32,437 nt of DNA from CAYMLL01 sp964390645. Its GTDB lineage: Bacteria > Planctomycetota > UBA8108. The DNA lies in contig CAYMLL010000044.1 of assembly GCA_964390645.1 (NCBI GenBank), forward strand, positions 1 to 32,437, written 5' to 3'. Made by a program: the position numbers and the translations under genes. This document shows, piece by piece, positions 1 to 7,916 of this stretch. The first letter of the stretch is position 1. Each line of letters opens with the position of its first letter. Under the pieces are notes generated by a model. The model searched no databases. It was not told where the DNA came from and saw only the letters and a list, made by a program, of their open reading frames with translations.

Positions 1-839
1 ACCGGATCACCGGTTTGCTCTGGCTGGACGGTCAGCTGATCGTCAACGCCGAGGGATACTACGCCGCCGGCAGCAGTCACCACGACACGAGCCTGATCGT
101 GCGTGATGCGGGCAACCTCGCCGGCACCGTGGACGGGTACTTCGAGATCGAAGGCGCCTCCAACTCTGCCGGCTACATGACCTCGATTCCGGCGCGATGG
201 CAGGAGTCGTTTGGTGGCACCCACCTCACGGGATGGTCGTCGGTGTACTCCATCATGTCCCGGTACAGCGTCGGACCCTCCCTGTGGGTCTTCGACCCCG
301 ACCAGATCACCCGGTCGTCCCCCGGAATCGATCCTTCGGTCGTGGCCATACCGTTCATGAACTTCAAGTACTCGGCCGGGGAGTTCCTCGCCGAGGACGC
401 ACTGAAGCTGCAAGAGGGCTCGGCCTCCGCCGTCTGGAACTACCTCGCCGAGGGTGTCTACGGTCTCATCGTACCCGGCAGCGGTACGTTCGCCGTGCTC
501 GGCTCTTCCGGAGGCATCGACCATGGCGTCGGCTACAAGATCCGTCAGGACGACGGCCGGCTCTGCGGCGGCTACTGTTCCTTCGCAGCCGACGACAACT
601 ACAACTACTACTGGTTCTTCGACGTCCGGGAGATTCTCGCGGCCCGGAACGCCTACGACCCACGTCCCTACGCGTACGGCCGCTGGTCCGTCCCGTTCGA
701 CCGGAACGGCGCACACAAGATTGTCGGTGCCTCGTTCGACCCCACCGAAGGTGTCATCTACATCACTCTGGGTGGCGCCGGCCAGATCGGCAAGTACGAC
801 CGGCCACCGCTCATCCTGACCTACCGGATTGTGCAGTAG
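1..839 (+). CDS. Unrecognised protein, 3' end of gene (5' partial)
   Basis: The reading frame is open from the first bases of the window to TAG at 837-839, so the gene starts upstream. About 279 codons are visible. The product is rich in Gly, Tyr, Ser and aromatic residues, has no membrane segment in the visible part and looks like a secreted or cell-surface beta-rich protein. The best-defined block is near the C-terminus: RPYAYGRWSVPFD, then GASFDPTEGVIYITL, then GQIGKYDRPPL. It reads like the last blades of a beta-propeller or a similar repeat fold, but I do not recognise the family. A TTG at 15 could be taken for a start, but the frame continues upstream and the sequence there (R-I-T-G-L) is consistent with coding. 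Reality of the gene is well supported; function is unknown. Confidence 0.75.
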   Translation, partial: RITGLLWLDGQLIVNAEGYYAAGSSHHDTSLIVRDAGNLAGTVDGYFEIEGASNSAGYMTSIPARWQESFGGTHLTGWSSVYSIMSRYSVGPSLWVFDPDQITRSSPGIDPSVVAIPFMNFKYSAGEFLAEDALKLQEGSASAVWNYLAEGVYGLIVPGSGTFAVLGSSGGIDHGVGYKIRQDDGRLCGGYCSFAADDNYNYYWFFDVREILAARNAYDPRPYAYGRWSVPFDRNGAHKIVGASFDPTEGVIYITLGGAGQIGKYDRPPLILTYRIVQ

Positions 840-856
840 CAGAGAGACCGGAGCAC

Positions 857-882
857 GCCGGGCTCGTCAACCGAGACCCGGC
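857..882. terminator. Hairpin between convergent genes, possible terminator
   Basis: GCCGGGCTCG (857-866) pairs with CGAGACCCGGC (872-882) through 10 base pairs with one bulged A and a five-base loop. It lies 18 bases after the stop codon at 837-839 and before the end of the convergent gene at 964. No T-tract follows on either strand, so intrinsic termination is only a possibility. Confidence 0.4.
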
Positions 883-963
883 GACCAGCAGCAGGCTCGG
901 GGGTCGCTCCGCCCCCTCCAGACCTTCCGTCTCTCGCGGCCCGAGATCGTGAGGGTACGCTGC

Positions 964-2301
964 TCACGCATGCTGGGGCACGACTGCCGGTGAGACCTTC
1001 GACGTGTCCTCTTCGTGCGACTCCCGCGCATCCACGCATCCGAGGATCTCCTCGGTCGACTTCGTCGTCACCAGATGATTCAGCACCATCGAGAGGGCGA
1101 TGAAGTTCCAGAGCATCTCGTTGTAATGGAAGTTCGTGAACGCTCCACCGACAGCCCATGCGATGATGGACGTCTCCAGGCCGACGGAGTAATGAGACAG
1201 TTCTTGCAACCGCGGGTCCTTCTTCACGATCCGCCGAACACTCCAGCAGCTACGTAGGGCCAGCAGGATGATGACGACGAACACGGCCAGTCCGAGGTAG
1301 CCGACCTCTGCAAGAACACCGAACCAGGAGCTGTGAACCGCCCGGCGTCCACCGAATTCACCTCCCAGAGAGTCGTACCGGTCATAGTGGAGCGGGAATC
1401 CGTTGACGCCCACTCCCCAGATCGGGTGGTCGTTGGCCATCGCAATAGCCACCTTCCAGAAGTGGATCCGACTCAGTGCTGACCTCTCGTCCTTCTCCTC
1501 CGCGGTCGTGATTGTGGCCAGCCGTGCCCACCATTCGTCCTTCATGGACGAAAGAACGAGGCCTATGACCAGGCAGGCAGCAACCAGCGACCGGATCTTG
1601 AATCTCGACCGGAGCCACCACATGACCCCCATCGACGACGCGGCAAGCAACGCGCCACGGGAGAAGGTCGACAAGCCACGGTAGAGAACGCCGAACGACA
1701 GGAACACGAGACCCCGACGCCTCCACTTCCGTGTAGCGACCCGCGACAACGCGGCGATCATCGGCACGAGCATCAGAAGACCGACGGCAACCCCGTTCCT
1801 GGTGCCCAGAAACGGAATCGGATTGTTGTTCACTCCGCCTGGTCTGAAGACGAACGTCATCCAGCCCTGCTTGGCAGCCTCCAGACCGAGCGACAGAACG
1901 ATGACAGTGATCATCCAGCGCAGCTTCTTGACGTCCGTGATAACCGCCAGATAGAGGTAGGAGATCAGGAACACGGTGGTCAGTTCGTTGACCGTGAACC
2001 TACCCTCCGCTCGAACGTCAGCTATCGACGTGCCGATCCAGCACAGAAGCAGGAAGAAGCCCATGAGGAACACGCGGAAGTTGAAGACGAGGCGCTGCTT
2101 CGTGAGGAAAATCCCGATGATCAGGATGATCGCGACAACGTACGAGACGTTGAAGACCATCACAGGCGACCTATCCCAGACCCAGCTCTCGGGTCGGAAG
2201 TACGCGTTCCACGTGTAGAACATGAGCGCGTACAACGGTTTCTTCACCGCCAGAACGTACCCGGTGATGATCAGGCAGATAACGAGGGTCGTTCTGAGCA
2301 T
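964..2301 (-). CDS. O-antigen ligase-like (Wzy_C) membrane protein, exosortase-associated type
   Basis: The 445-residue product is a polytopic membrane protein with about ten to twelve hydrophobic segments. It matches the Wzy_C / O-antigen ligase pattern: a periplasmic loop with RIHFWKVAIAMANDHPIWG (about residues 278-296), then AVHSSWFGVLAEVGYLGLAV, which is the usual H-S-x-(Y/W/F)-x-x-x-L-x-E-x-G block of these enzymes. The N-terminus, with YALMFYTWNAYFRPESWVW, resembles the putative O-glycosylation ligase subfamily linked to exosortase (PEP-CTERM) systems. Such proteins are thought to transfer or polymerise lipid-linked glycans at the periplasmic face. The last 60 or so residues are hydrophilic. 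No glycosyltransferase or exosortase gene is visible beside it, so it stands alone here. The ATG at 2301 begins MLRTTLVICLIITGYVL, directly into the first membrane helix. Subfamily assignment is from remembered family patterns. Confidence 0.82.
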   Translation of the reverse strand: MLRTTLVICLIITGYVLAVKKPLYALMFYTWNAYFRPESWVWDRSPVMVFNVSYVVAIILIIGIFLTKQRLVFNFRVFLMGFFLLLCWIGTSIADVRAEGRFTVNELTTVFLISYLYLAVITDVKKLRWMITVIVLSLGLEAAKQGWMTFVFRPGGVNNNPIPFLGTRNGVAVGLLMLVPMIAALSRVATRKWRRRGLVFLSFGVLYRGLSTFSRGALLAASSMGVMWWLRSRFKIRSLVAACLVIGLVLSSMKDEWWARLATITTAEEKDERSALSRIHFWKVAIAMANDHPIWGVGVNGFPLHYDRYDSLGGEFGGRRAVHSSWFGVLAEVGYLGLAVFVVIILLALRSCWSVRRIVKKDPRLQELSHYSVGLETSIIAWAVGGAFTNFHYNEMLWNFIALSMVLNHLVTTKSTEEILGCVDARESHEEDTSKVSPAVVPQHA

Positions 2302-2524
2302 CTCGGTCTGCTACCCTGCGCCGTGCGATCGAGCACTCGACCGGCGTGTTACCCGGACCGATTCACGGCCCACCGGATCCGAATGAGTGTCCTCGTCACC
2401 CGGACGGCGTTGTGCCAGCAACTTCCGTCCTCAACGGGTCAGACACCCAAGTACGCCCGCGCACCTCGGCCGGCTCGCTGGGCCTCGTCTTCGCGACGGC
2501 ATACTCGTGAACACCGGGCGGCTA

Positions 2525-3424
2525 CTAACTCTTCAAAGTGGAGAGGAATACCAGCAAGAACGAGATCTCCTCGGAGGTCAGGACACCTTCGGAGGAAGGC
2601 ATCAGCGACCCCGGCGACTCTGACAGGCTGACGATGTCATCGCGGGAGATCCACTTCGGTCCCGCCTTTCCCGAGGGCTCGACGTCGAACACGACGACTT
2701 CGTTCTCGGTCTCCCGCAGAATACGACCGGCGATGATTTCCCCACGATTGGTGATGACAGTCCATTGTCGATATCCTCCGGCCAGCACTCTCGCCGGATC
2801 CAGGATCGACTCGAGAAGGTACTGGCGATCGTACGCACCGGCATTCAGGAGACTCGGCGCCCGCAGATCGTAGCCGGGGTCATCTATCAGTAAATGGCAG
2901 GTCGAGCACTGGCCCTTGCCCTCGAAGATCGCGCGGCCCTGCTCGATATCACGCAAGCTCGGCGACCGTCCTCCGCCGTCTGCTCTCCCGAGACGGTCGA
3001 CAGAGGCTTGGAGAATCGCGCGATAATCCGGCGTCCCACCGAGGCCCGTGAGATACGCGACCAGATTGCGCACGTCACGGTCCTCGAGATCTTCCACGAT
3101 GTTCCGGGGCATGTGCCCCTCGACGCCGGAAGCTCGGAACGCGGCCGGGTCCAGAAGAGCCTCGAACATGTAGTCTGTGGTCGAGTACCCTTCGCGGCGC
3201 GTTGCTGCCAGGCTGCCGACCTTCACCAGACTCGGCCCCATCCTGGCTCCCCCGGCTCCCGAGACCTCGTGACACCCCTTGCAACGCTGCTCGAAAATCT
3301 CCTGCCCTCGGTGTGCTTCGACGGTCCTGAACGTCATGGGAAAGTACAACGTCGCTGTCGCTGCGGCGACCCCGAAAGGGAGCCCACAGGCAACGACGAA
3401 GACGACGCTCCGTCTGCGCCCCAT
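2525..3424 (-). CDS. Diheme cytochrome c with PVC-type heme-binding domain
   Basis: The chosen start (ATG at 3424) gives 299 residues beginning MGRRRSVVFVVACGLPFG, an N-terminal signal or anchor helix. Two heme c sites follow: CKGCH (Cys48, Cys51, His52) in a class I cytochrome domain, and CSTCH (Cys173, Cys176, His177) opening the second domain. The second domain continues with LESILDPARVLAGGYRQW, a G-E-I-I-A-G-R strand and LMPSS near the end. This is the Pirellula/Verrucomicrobium-type heme-binding module (TIGR02603-like). The ATG shares one base with the TGA of the upstream gene (TGATG at 3426-3422), so the two are translationally coupled. The likely role is accepting electrons from the upstream dehydrogenase-like propeller on the outer face of the cytoplasmic membrane. 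A longer in-frame start at 3481 lies inside the upstream gene and is less likely. Confidence 0.88.
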   Translation of the reverse strand: MGRRRSVVFVVACGLPFGVAAATATLYFPMTFRTVEAHRGQEIFEQRCKGCHEVSGAGGARMGPSLVKVGSLAATRREGYSTTDYMFEALLDPAAFRASGVEGHMPRNIVEDLEDRDVRNLVAYLTGLGGTPDYRAILQASVDRLGRADGGGRSPSLRDIEQGRAIFEGKGQCSTCHLLIDDPGYDLRAPSLLNAGAYDRQYLLESILDPARVLAGGYRQWTVITNRGEIIAGRILRETENEVVVFDVEPSGKAGPKWISRDDIVSLSESPGSLMPSSEGVLTSEEISFLLVFLSTLKS

Positions 3425-4875
3425 CAGCCTTCTCCTTCGCCGACGTACTTGACGCGATAGATCTCCCGCGAGTCGTAGCAAGCGACCCAGAATACGCCAC
3501 GGCGCGAGACCGCCACGTCAACCGCCCCCTTGATGTCGACGAAGCGACTGAGCTCTGTCTTGTAGCCGGTGCCGTCCCACAACAGACGGATACGATTCAC
3601 CGTGCCGTGCCCGGCGACGACCGTGTAGAGACAGTCACGATACTCCGGTGGCAATTCCGGAGACGCCACGTAACAGAGTCCGGCGAGCGCTCCCTTCGAC
3701 ACCAGGATCGGCTTCGTGAAGTCGGCTCCCAGGTCATCGTTCGCCAGGGCAAACGGATGCCCGTAGTGTCGTCCTTGAATGACGAAGTTGAGCTCGTCAC
3801 CGGGGTCCGCGTTGACGTCGTTGTCGGTGCAAAAAACGTGTTCTCGCGGTCCGATCGCCAGTCCGAACGTGTTTCGCAATCCCGACGCGAACACCTCCAC
3901 GTCCTTGAAGTCCGGACTGGTTCGGAGAATCGTGCCCTCCCACTCGTGACGGAGGGGACCCCGATCCGAGTTGGCTCCGCTGGTGACGTACAGGTGGCCC
4001 GCCGCATCGAACGCGATGTCGTTGTTCTGGTGCAGGTAGTCCGGTCCGCGAGAACCGGGCAGGCCACTCACAACGTCCTCGTACCAATCGAACTCGCCGT
4101 CACCATCGCAATCTCGCAACCGGGTGACCGCTCCCGGCGCTTCGTGAACGAGCTTGCCGTCGACGGCCCGGGTGAACTGCCCGGATCTCGACACGAAGAG
4201 CTCGCCGCCGCGTGCGGCCAACCCGTACGGCCGGTTCAAGGACGACGCAACCGTCTTCTCGACGACACCGCCCTTGCCATCGAAGAGAAGCTCCACAACA
4301 CATCCCGACTGCGCCGCGACACCTCTGTGACCACTGACGAACACGCGATCGGTGTCGTCGACCGTGATGCGAATCGGGATGATCTCCGTCGTCGCGACGA
4401 GCTCGAGCTCGAAGCCGTCCGGCGCCAGACTGACGGCGAAAGCGCTTCCTCCGGGCGCTTCGGGGTGACCCAGAATCGTGCCCATGACCTCTTTTGCCGC
4501 CAGGAAGCTCCCGGTCATCAGGGTCAGCACGAGGCTTCCCACGTGTACGACCTGCAGGGCGACCTTCCCACGCATCGGTTCGCTTCCGGCTCGAGCGAAG
4601 GCCTGAACGAACCAGGGGGCTGCGAGAGCAAGACCGAGTCCTCCAGCAGTACAGTGAGGACGGTTGAGCGAAAGCGCCGACTGGAAAAGGGACGCGAACA
4701 CGTTCTTGCCCGGGTCTACGACGGAGGAGACCCAGATGGTCACCGGGATGGCACCCAGCGACACGACCGCCTCCGCGATTGCTGACCTTCCGTCGCGGAA
4801 GACCCGCACCACGGCTGCGACGGATGTGGTCATGAAGTAGACCATCAAGAGCGTAACAACATGGTCGGATGTCAT
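3424..4875 (-). CDS. Membrane-anchored sugar dehydrogenase-like beta-propeller
   Basis: The product is 483 residues. Residues 1 to about 150 hold roughly four hydrophobic segments. The remainder is a six-bladed propeller of the glucose/sorbosone dehydrogenase type: PIRITVDDTDRVFVSGHRG, NRPYGLAARGGELFVS, NDIAFDAAGHLYVTSGANSD, GLRNTFGLAIGP and PGDELNFVIQGRHYGHPFA. Soluble PQQ sugar dehydrogenases share this architecture, and in planctomycetes such propellers occur with PVC-type cytochromes, as here. PQQ binding cannot be confirmed by eye. The start MTSDHVVTLLMVYF is preferred because it leads straight into the first membrane helix and has GAGG upstream; the frame is open back to 5127 but that part is Arg-rich and looks non-coding. 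The stop overlaps the next ATG by one base. The substrate is unknown. Confidence 0.82.
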   Translation of the reverse strand: MTSDHVVTLLMVYFMTTSVAAVVRVFRDGRSAIAEAVVSLGAIPVTIWVSSVVDPGKNVFASLFQSALSLNRPHCTAGGLGLALAAPWFVQAFARAGSEPMRGKVALQVVHVGSLVLTLMTGSFLAAKEVMGTILGHPEAPGGSAFAVSLAPDGFELELVATTEIIPIRITVDDTDRVFVSGHRGVAAQSGCVVELLFDGKGGVVEKTVASSLNRPYGLAARGGELFVSRSGQFTRAVDGKLVHEAPGAVTRLRDCDGDGEFDWYEDVVSGLPGSRGPDYLHQNNDIAFDAAGHLYVTSGANSDRGPLRHEWEGTILRTSPDFKDVEVFASGLRNTFGLAIGPREHVFCTDNDVNADPGDELNFVIQGRHYGHPFALANDDLGADFTKPILVSKGALAGLCYVASPELPPEYRDCLYTVVAGHGTVNRIRLLWDGTGYKTELSRFVDIKGAVDVAVSRRGVFWVACYDSREIYRVKYVGEGEG

Positions 4876-5673
4876 GAGTTCGCCTCGTGGTTCTGCATGA
4901 GAGAGCGCTCGAATTCCCCTTGGACCCTGATTCGCCCTGCCGGAGGCAGCGGGACAGACCTTCCAACTGACTACGATGAATTCGGTAAGACCTCGGAGAA
5001 TCTTGAGGGCAGCACGTCTTCGAGTTGAGCGAGCTGCCGACCCGAGAAGTCGAAGCAGCGGTGAATCCGCGTCGCAGGTGAGGGACCGGCGAGAGCTTTT
5101 TTCGGGTCGTCGCGGTCGGCGTGCCAACTCGAAGACCGCCTGTCCCCTCGTTCTTGACCGACCCGGGCGAGGTTCCGATACCGGCTCACGAACAGCTGAC
5201 CCGACCCGGCCGCGCCGATCACCCGACCAGAGAGCTCATGCTCCGGTATGATGGCACGCGCCTTCCCGGAATCGTCGCAGCGAGGTCGCACGCTGCGGAT
5301 AATCACCCCGCACCCTCGAGCGCCCGATCATCTCGAGGTGGCTCCCCGATGTCGAGCTCGCCCGGACTCGGGACTGCCAGACCGACATTGCGCTGAATCC
5401 CGAAGACGTCTTCGGGAGGACCTTCAGCCCGAAGACGTCTCGACGCTGCAAGCTCATGGAACAAGCTTCTGCGGAGACCTCCGCAAACCGGTATGCCGGC
5501 TGCCCGTCGAGAAGGTGCTCTCAGGCACGAGAGGACGTCATCGGAGCCGAGATCGAGACGCCAGAACGCAGGCGATGTGGTCCGTTCTCGAGTTCTGGCA
5601 ACACGGGTCCCGGTGACGAGAGGCTCGAGCGACACGGTCGCCTTCGTGCGGAATCGACAGCTTCAACCGGCTG
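4876..5673. other. Gene-poor stretch of about 800 bases
   Basis: No reading frame here has a recognisable or plausible protein. Those present on both strands are Arg/Ser-rich, overlap one another and lack start signals. The stretch should contain the promoter of the dehydrogenase-cytochrome pair reading left. I see no consensus sigma-70 site for it. The only strong structure is the palindrome at 5399-5416 with its partial copy at 5428-5440. Confidence 0.55.
5399..5440. promoter_or_regulatory. 18-bp perfect palindrome with a second half-copy
   Basis: CCCGAAGACGTCTTCGGG at 5399-5416 is a perfect inverted repeat. CCCGAAGACGTCT repeats at 5428-5440, 29 bases on. The arrangement suggests an operator with a second weaker site, or a hairpin. 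It lies in a gene-free stretch, more than 500 bases from the nearest start codon, so a regulatory role is only an inference. Confidence 0.4.
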
Positions 5674-5994
5674 CTAGCGGCCTGCCGCGGAGTCGATTTC
5701 CTCGGAAACCGTCTCCCCGGAAACCGTCTCCCACGTGAGCGGCTCGAACTCCTCACGCCATTCGATCGGAAACATCATCAGCTCACGCCACTGCACCTGA
5801 CTCGTGCCGACGCAACGCAACCTCCCACCGAGCTCGTAGCCGAGCCGCGGGTGCGAGAGGCCGTGGATCTTCTCCTGACGCGGATCACCATCGCCCAGTG
5901 CCCGGTGGTCGTCGAAAGCGTGGTCGAAGCCGTCCAGGTAGGGGCGAAAGTCCGCCACGTTGCCGTCGGGGGTCTCGTAAATGTAGAGGTCCAT
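5674..5994 (-). CDS. Small hypothetical protein
   Basis: The product has 106 residues from the ATG at 5994: MDLYIYETPDGNVADFRPY, then LDGFDHAFDDHRALGDG, ending in an acidic tail. The balanced composition (many Asp, Glu, aromatic residues; few Arg runs) contrasts with the Arg-rich frames around it, which argues for a real gene. The frame is open upstream to 6273 but that part looks non-coding. There is no membrane segment, signal peptide or recognisable motif. The last 20 codons contain a 15-base tandem duplication (ETVSG/ETVSE, about 5710-5740). A TATACT hexamer lies 43 bases upstream on the same strand (6042-6037). I do not recognise the family. Confidence 0.6.
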   Translation of the reverse strand: MDLYIYETPDGNVADFRPYLDGFDHAFDDHRALGDGDPRQEKIHGLSHPRLGYELGGRLRCVGTSQVQWRELMMFPIEWREEFEPLTWETVSGETVSEEIDSAAGR

Positions 5995-6036
5995 GCGGGG
6001 CTGTCGCCTGCTCGTGTGCTGCGTGGAAAAGGGCAC

Positions 6037-6042
6037 AGTATA
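6037..6042 (-). promoter_or_regulatory. Possible -10 element of the small hypothetical gene
   Basis: The minus strand reads TATACT, 43 bases before the ATG at 5994. The hexamer 17 bases further upstream is CTCCTG, a poor -35, so support is weak. The same TATACT hexamer appears in the much better promoter at 20391-20419. Confidence 0.3.
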
Positions 6043-6444
6043 GCGACATCCGACGGCGACAGGAGACTTTTTCGATCGCCCCCGGCCTCGAGCTTCACCG
6101 TCTTGCGTAGCCACCGCAGTCCCGGGGGTCGACGGGATCGATACACCACGACGCTGCGATATCAACGGTGTTACGGAGAGGAGGGGCGACGAGGAGCCCG
6201 ACCTCCCCGCGACCCCCGAAGGGTCGGACAGGACCTTGACGGAATCCGGGCGGTTCTCCCGGGCCGTCTTCACGTGAAAGACTCGCGCGATGGTCCGACG
6301 CCACCTGGCCAGGCTCCCGGCGGAGCGGTGGCAAGACTCGCGTCAGTCCGACCGTCCGACCCGGATCCGCGCGACGGACCCGGGTCTCGAGAACCGCCAG
6401 CCGACGTGCCCGCTGCAGGTGACGTCAGCGCACCGCCCCGGGGA

Positions 6445-6500
6445 ACGCCAGTGCGCTCATCCCGCAACCCGGCCGCACTTCCGGACGCGGGTGCTGGCGT
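6445..6500. other. Nested hairpin in non-coding DNA
   Basis: ACGCCAG (6445-6451) pairs with CTGGCGT (6494-6500). Inside it CCCGC pairs with GCGGG and CCGG with CCGG, in symmetric order. It lies about 180 bases upstream of the SprT-like start codon. It could be leader RNA structure or chance folding of GC-rich DNA. Confidence 0.3.
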
Positions 6501-6643
6501 CGAAGCAGCCCGCCTTCGAGCTGTCGACCGACGCTCGCTCGCAAGTCACGGTGACGAGGATCCGGAATCTCACGCCACGGATCGTGGCCGTCGGGCACCC
6601 CGGCCGGTACACTCTGCTGCGTCGCCGCTGCCGATGATGACGG

Positions 6644-6670
6644 GGAAGGAAGGAAGGAAGGAAGGAAGGA
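6644..6670 (+). repeat. GGAA microsatellite acting as Shine-Dalgarno site
   Basis: Six full GGAA units plus GGA run from 6644 to 6670 and end seven bases before the ATG at 6678. Every unit contains the anti-16S core AGGA, and the last has near-ideal spacing. Change in copy number by slippage would alter how many such cores are present and could tune translation of the SprT-like gene. The repeat and spacing are seen directly; the regulatory effect is inferred. Confidence 0.75.
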
Positions 6671-6677
6671 CGATGAG

Positions 6678-7802
6678 ATGCGAGTGAAGGCCCCGGCAGC
6701 CGACCTCCACGTCCCTGCCGAGCTGCGGTCGGCGTGGGCGCGACGGCTCCTCTGGCATTTCGACCACATCAACTTCCAGTACCTCGGCTCGAAGCTGAAG
6801 CGGCCGGCGTTCCGGCTCGGCGATTCGGAACGCGAGCTCGGAGAGTGGAACCTGGGGCAACGTACGATCACGATCAGCGTGCGCCATATCCTCGAGAGCT
6901 CGTGGGAGTCGGTCCTGAACACTCTGCGCCACGAGATGGCCCACCAGTACGTCCACGAGACCCTGGGTCTGGCACACACACCACCACACGGAGAGGCCTT
7001 CCAGAGCGCATGCCGACTCCTGCGCTGCGACGACCGCGCCACCGCAAGCGACGGCACGGTCGAGAGCCTCGAGGCCTCGAACGACGAGCGCGACAAGATC
7101 CTCGGACGTATCAAGGAGCTGCTCGCCCTCGCGGGGAGCCCGAACGAGAACGAGGCCGGCAACGCCATGCGAATGGCGCAGAAGTACCTGATCAAGTACA
7201 ACCTCGAGCTCGACGAGCTCGATCGCCAGCGCGATTACCACGTTCGCTTCCTCGGCAAGTGCTCACCGCGGACGCAGGAGTACGAGTACACGCTGTCGAT
7301 GATCCTCCAGGAGCACTTCTTCGTGCTGCCGATCTGGAGCTACTCGTACGATGCGCGCCGGGCCAGGCCAGGGAAGATCCTCGAGGTTTGTGGCTCGTCG
7401 CAGAACCTCGAGATCGCGTCGTACGTCTTCGACTTCGTCCTCGGGGTCTGCGAGTCGCTGTGGAGAACGCGGCGACGACAGCTCCTGCACTCACGATCGC
7501 CCGGCAGGCGTGGCACGAAGTTCCAGTACCTCGCCGGCGTCGTTCGCGGACTTCAGGAGAAGCTCGACCACCAGCGCCAGGAGCTCGTCGAGGAGCGCGG
7601 GCTCGTGCTCACCCCGGACGCAGGCCTCGACGATTTCTTCCGCTACCGGAACCCGCGAGTACGCAGCGTCGGCACCCAGGGGGTCTCCCGCAACAAGCAG
7701 TTCGACGCCGGCGTCGCTGACGGGCAGAAGATCAACCTCCACCGCGGCGTGACCAACGCGGCCACGGACCGCGGTCGACGGCTGAAGGGCCCGCAAAGCT
7801 GA
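6678..7802 (+). CDS. SprT-like zinc metalloprotease fused to DUF2786 domain
   Basis: The 374-residue product has an N-terminal SprT-like module. HEMAH (His85, Glu86, His89) is the zinc-protease signature, and HGEAF (His104) is the expected third ligand. Residues about 137-182 match DUF2786: KILGRIKELLALAGSPNENE, then AMRMAQKYLIKYNLELDEL. The next 130 residues resemble the region that usually follows DUF2786; the last 60 are basic and probably flexible. SprT/Spartan proteins cut DNA-crosslinked proteins or act in stress; DUF2786 is common in phage and plasmid proteins and has no firm function. The combination suggests a DNA- or nucleoprotein-associated protease, as inference. The ATG at 6678 is set by the AGGA repeat seven bases upstream. 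No operon partner is evident. Confidence 0.83.
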   Translation: MRVKAPAADLHVPAELRSAWARRLLWHFDHINFQYLGSKLKRPAFRLGDSERELGEWNLGQRTITISVRHILESSWESVLNTLRHEMAHQYVHETLGLAHTPPHGEAFQSACRLLRCDDRATASDGTVESLEASNDERDKILGRIKELLALAGSPNENEAGNAMRMAQKYLIKYNLELDELDRQRDYHVRFLGKCSPRTQEYEYTLSMILQEHFFVLPIWSYSYDARRARPGKILEVCGSSQNLEIASYVFDFVLGVCESLWRTRRRQLLHSRSPGRRGTKFQYLAGVVRGLQEKLDHQRQELVEERGLVLTPDAGLDDFFRYRNPRVRSVGTQGVSRNKQFDAGVADGQKINLHRGVTNAATDRGRRLKGPQS

Positions 7803-7839
7803 GCGCGACGACCGACGTCGGGCTCCTGCGAACACGCAA

Positions 7840-7856
7840 GGCTCCCGGGTGGAGCC
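7840..7856. terminator. Short hairpin after the SprT-like gene
   Basis: GGCTCC (7840-7845) pairs with GGAGCC (7851-7856) around a five-base loop, 38 bases after the stop. No T-tract follows, so termination is uncertain. A 10-bp palindrome CCGACGTCGG lies at 7812-7821. Confidence 0.3.
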
Positions 7857-7916
7857 GGAAGGGGAGAGCTGCCGGTGAATCCTCACGTCATCTCGCGGTC
7901 TCCACGGTAGCCGACG

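Larger units (their letters stand above)
5995..6643. other. Gene-poor stretch of about 650 bases
   Basis: It separates the divergent small hypothetical gene and the SprT-like gene. The frames in it are Arg/Pro-rich, mutually overlapping and without ribosome binding sites. Features seen are a TATACT hexamer reading left (6037-6042), a nested hairpin (6445-6500) and the microsatellite that begins at 6644. Confidence 0.5.

Noticed and set aside
4971..5306. Minus-strand frame of about 110 codons in the gene-poor region
   Set aside because: No family pattern, no start signal, competing frames of similar length on both strands.
6086..6101. 16-mer CCTCGAGCTTCACCGT, repeated at 29552-29567 in another intergenic region
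   Set aside because: Only two copies with no extended similarity around them; chance is plausible in GC-rich DNA of this length.
5851..6687. Long plus-strand frame across the gene-poor region
   Set aside because: Arg/Pro-rich, antisense to the small hypothetical gene, no ribosome binding site, and it runs into the GGAA repeat.
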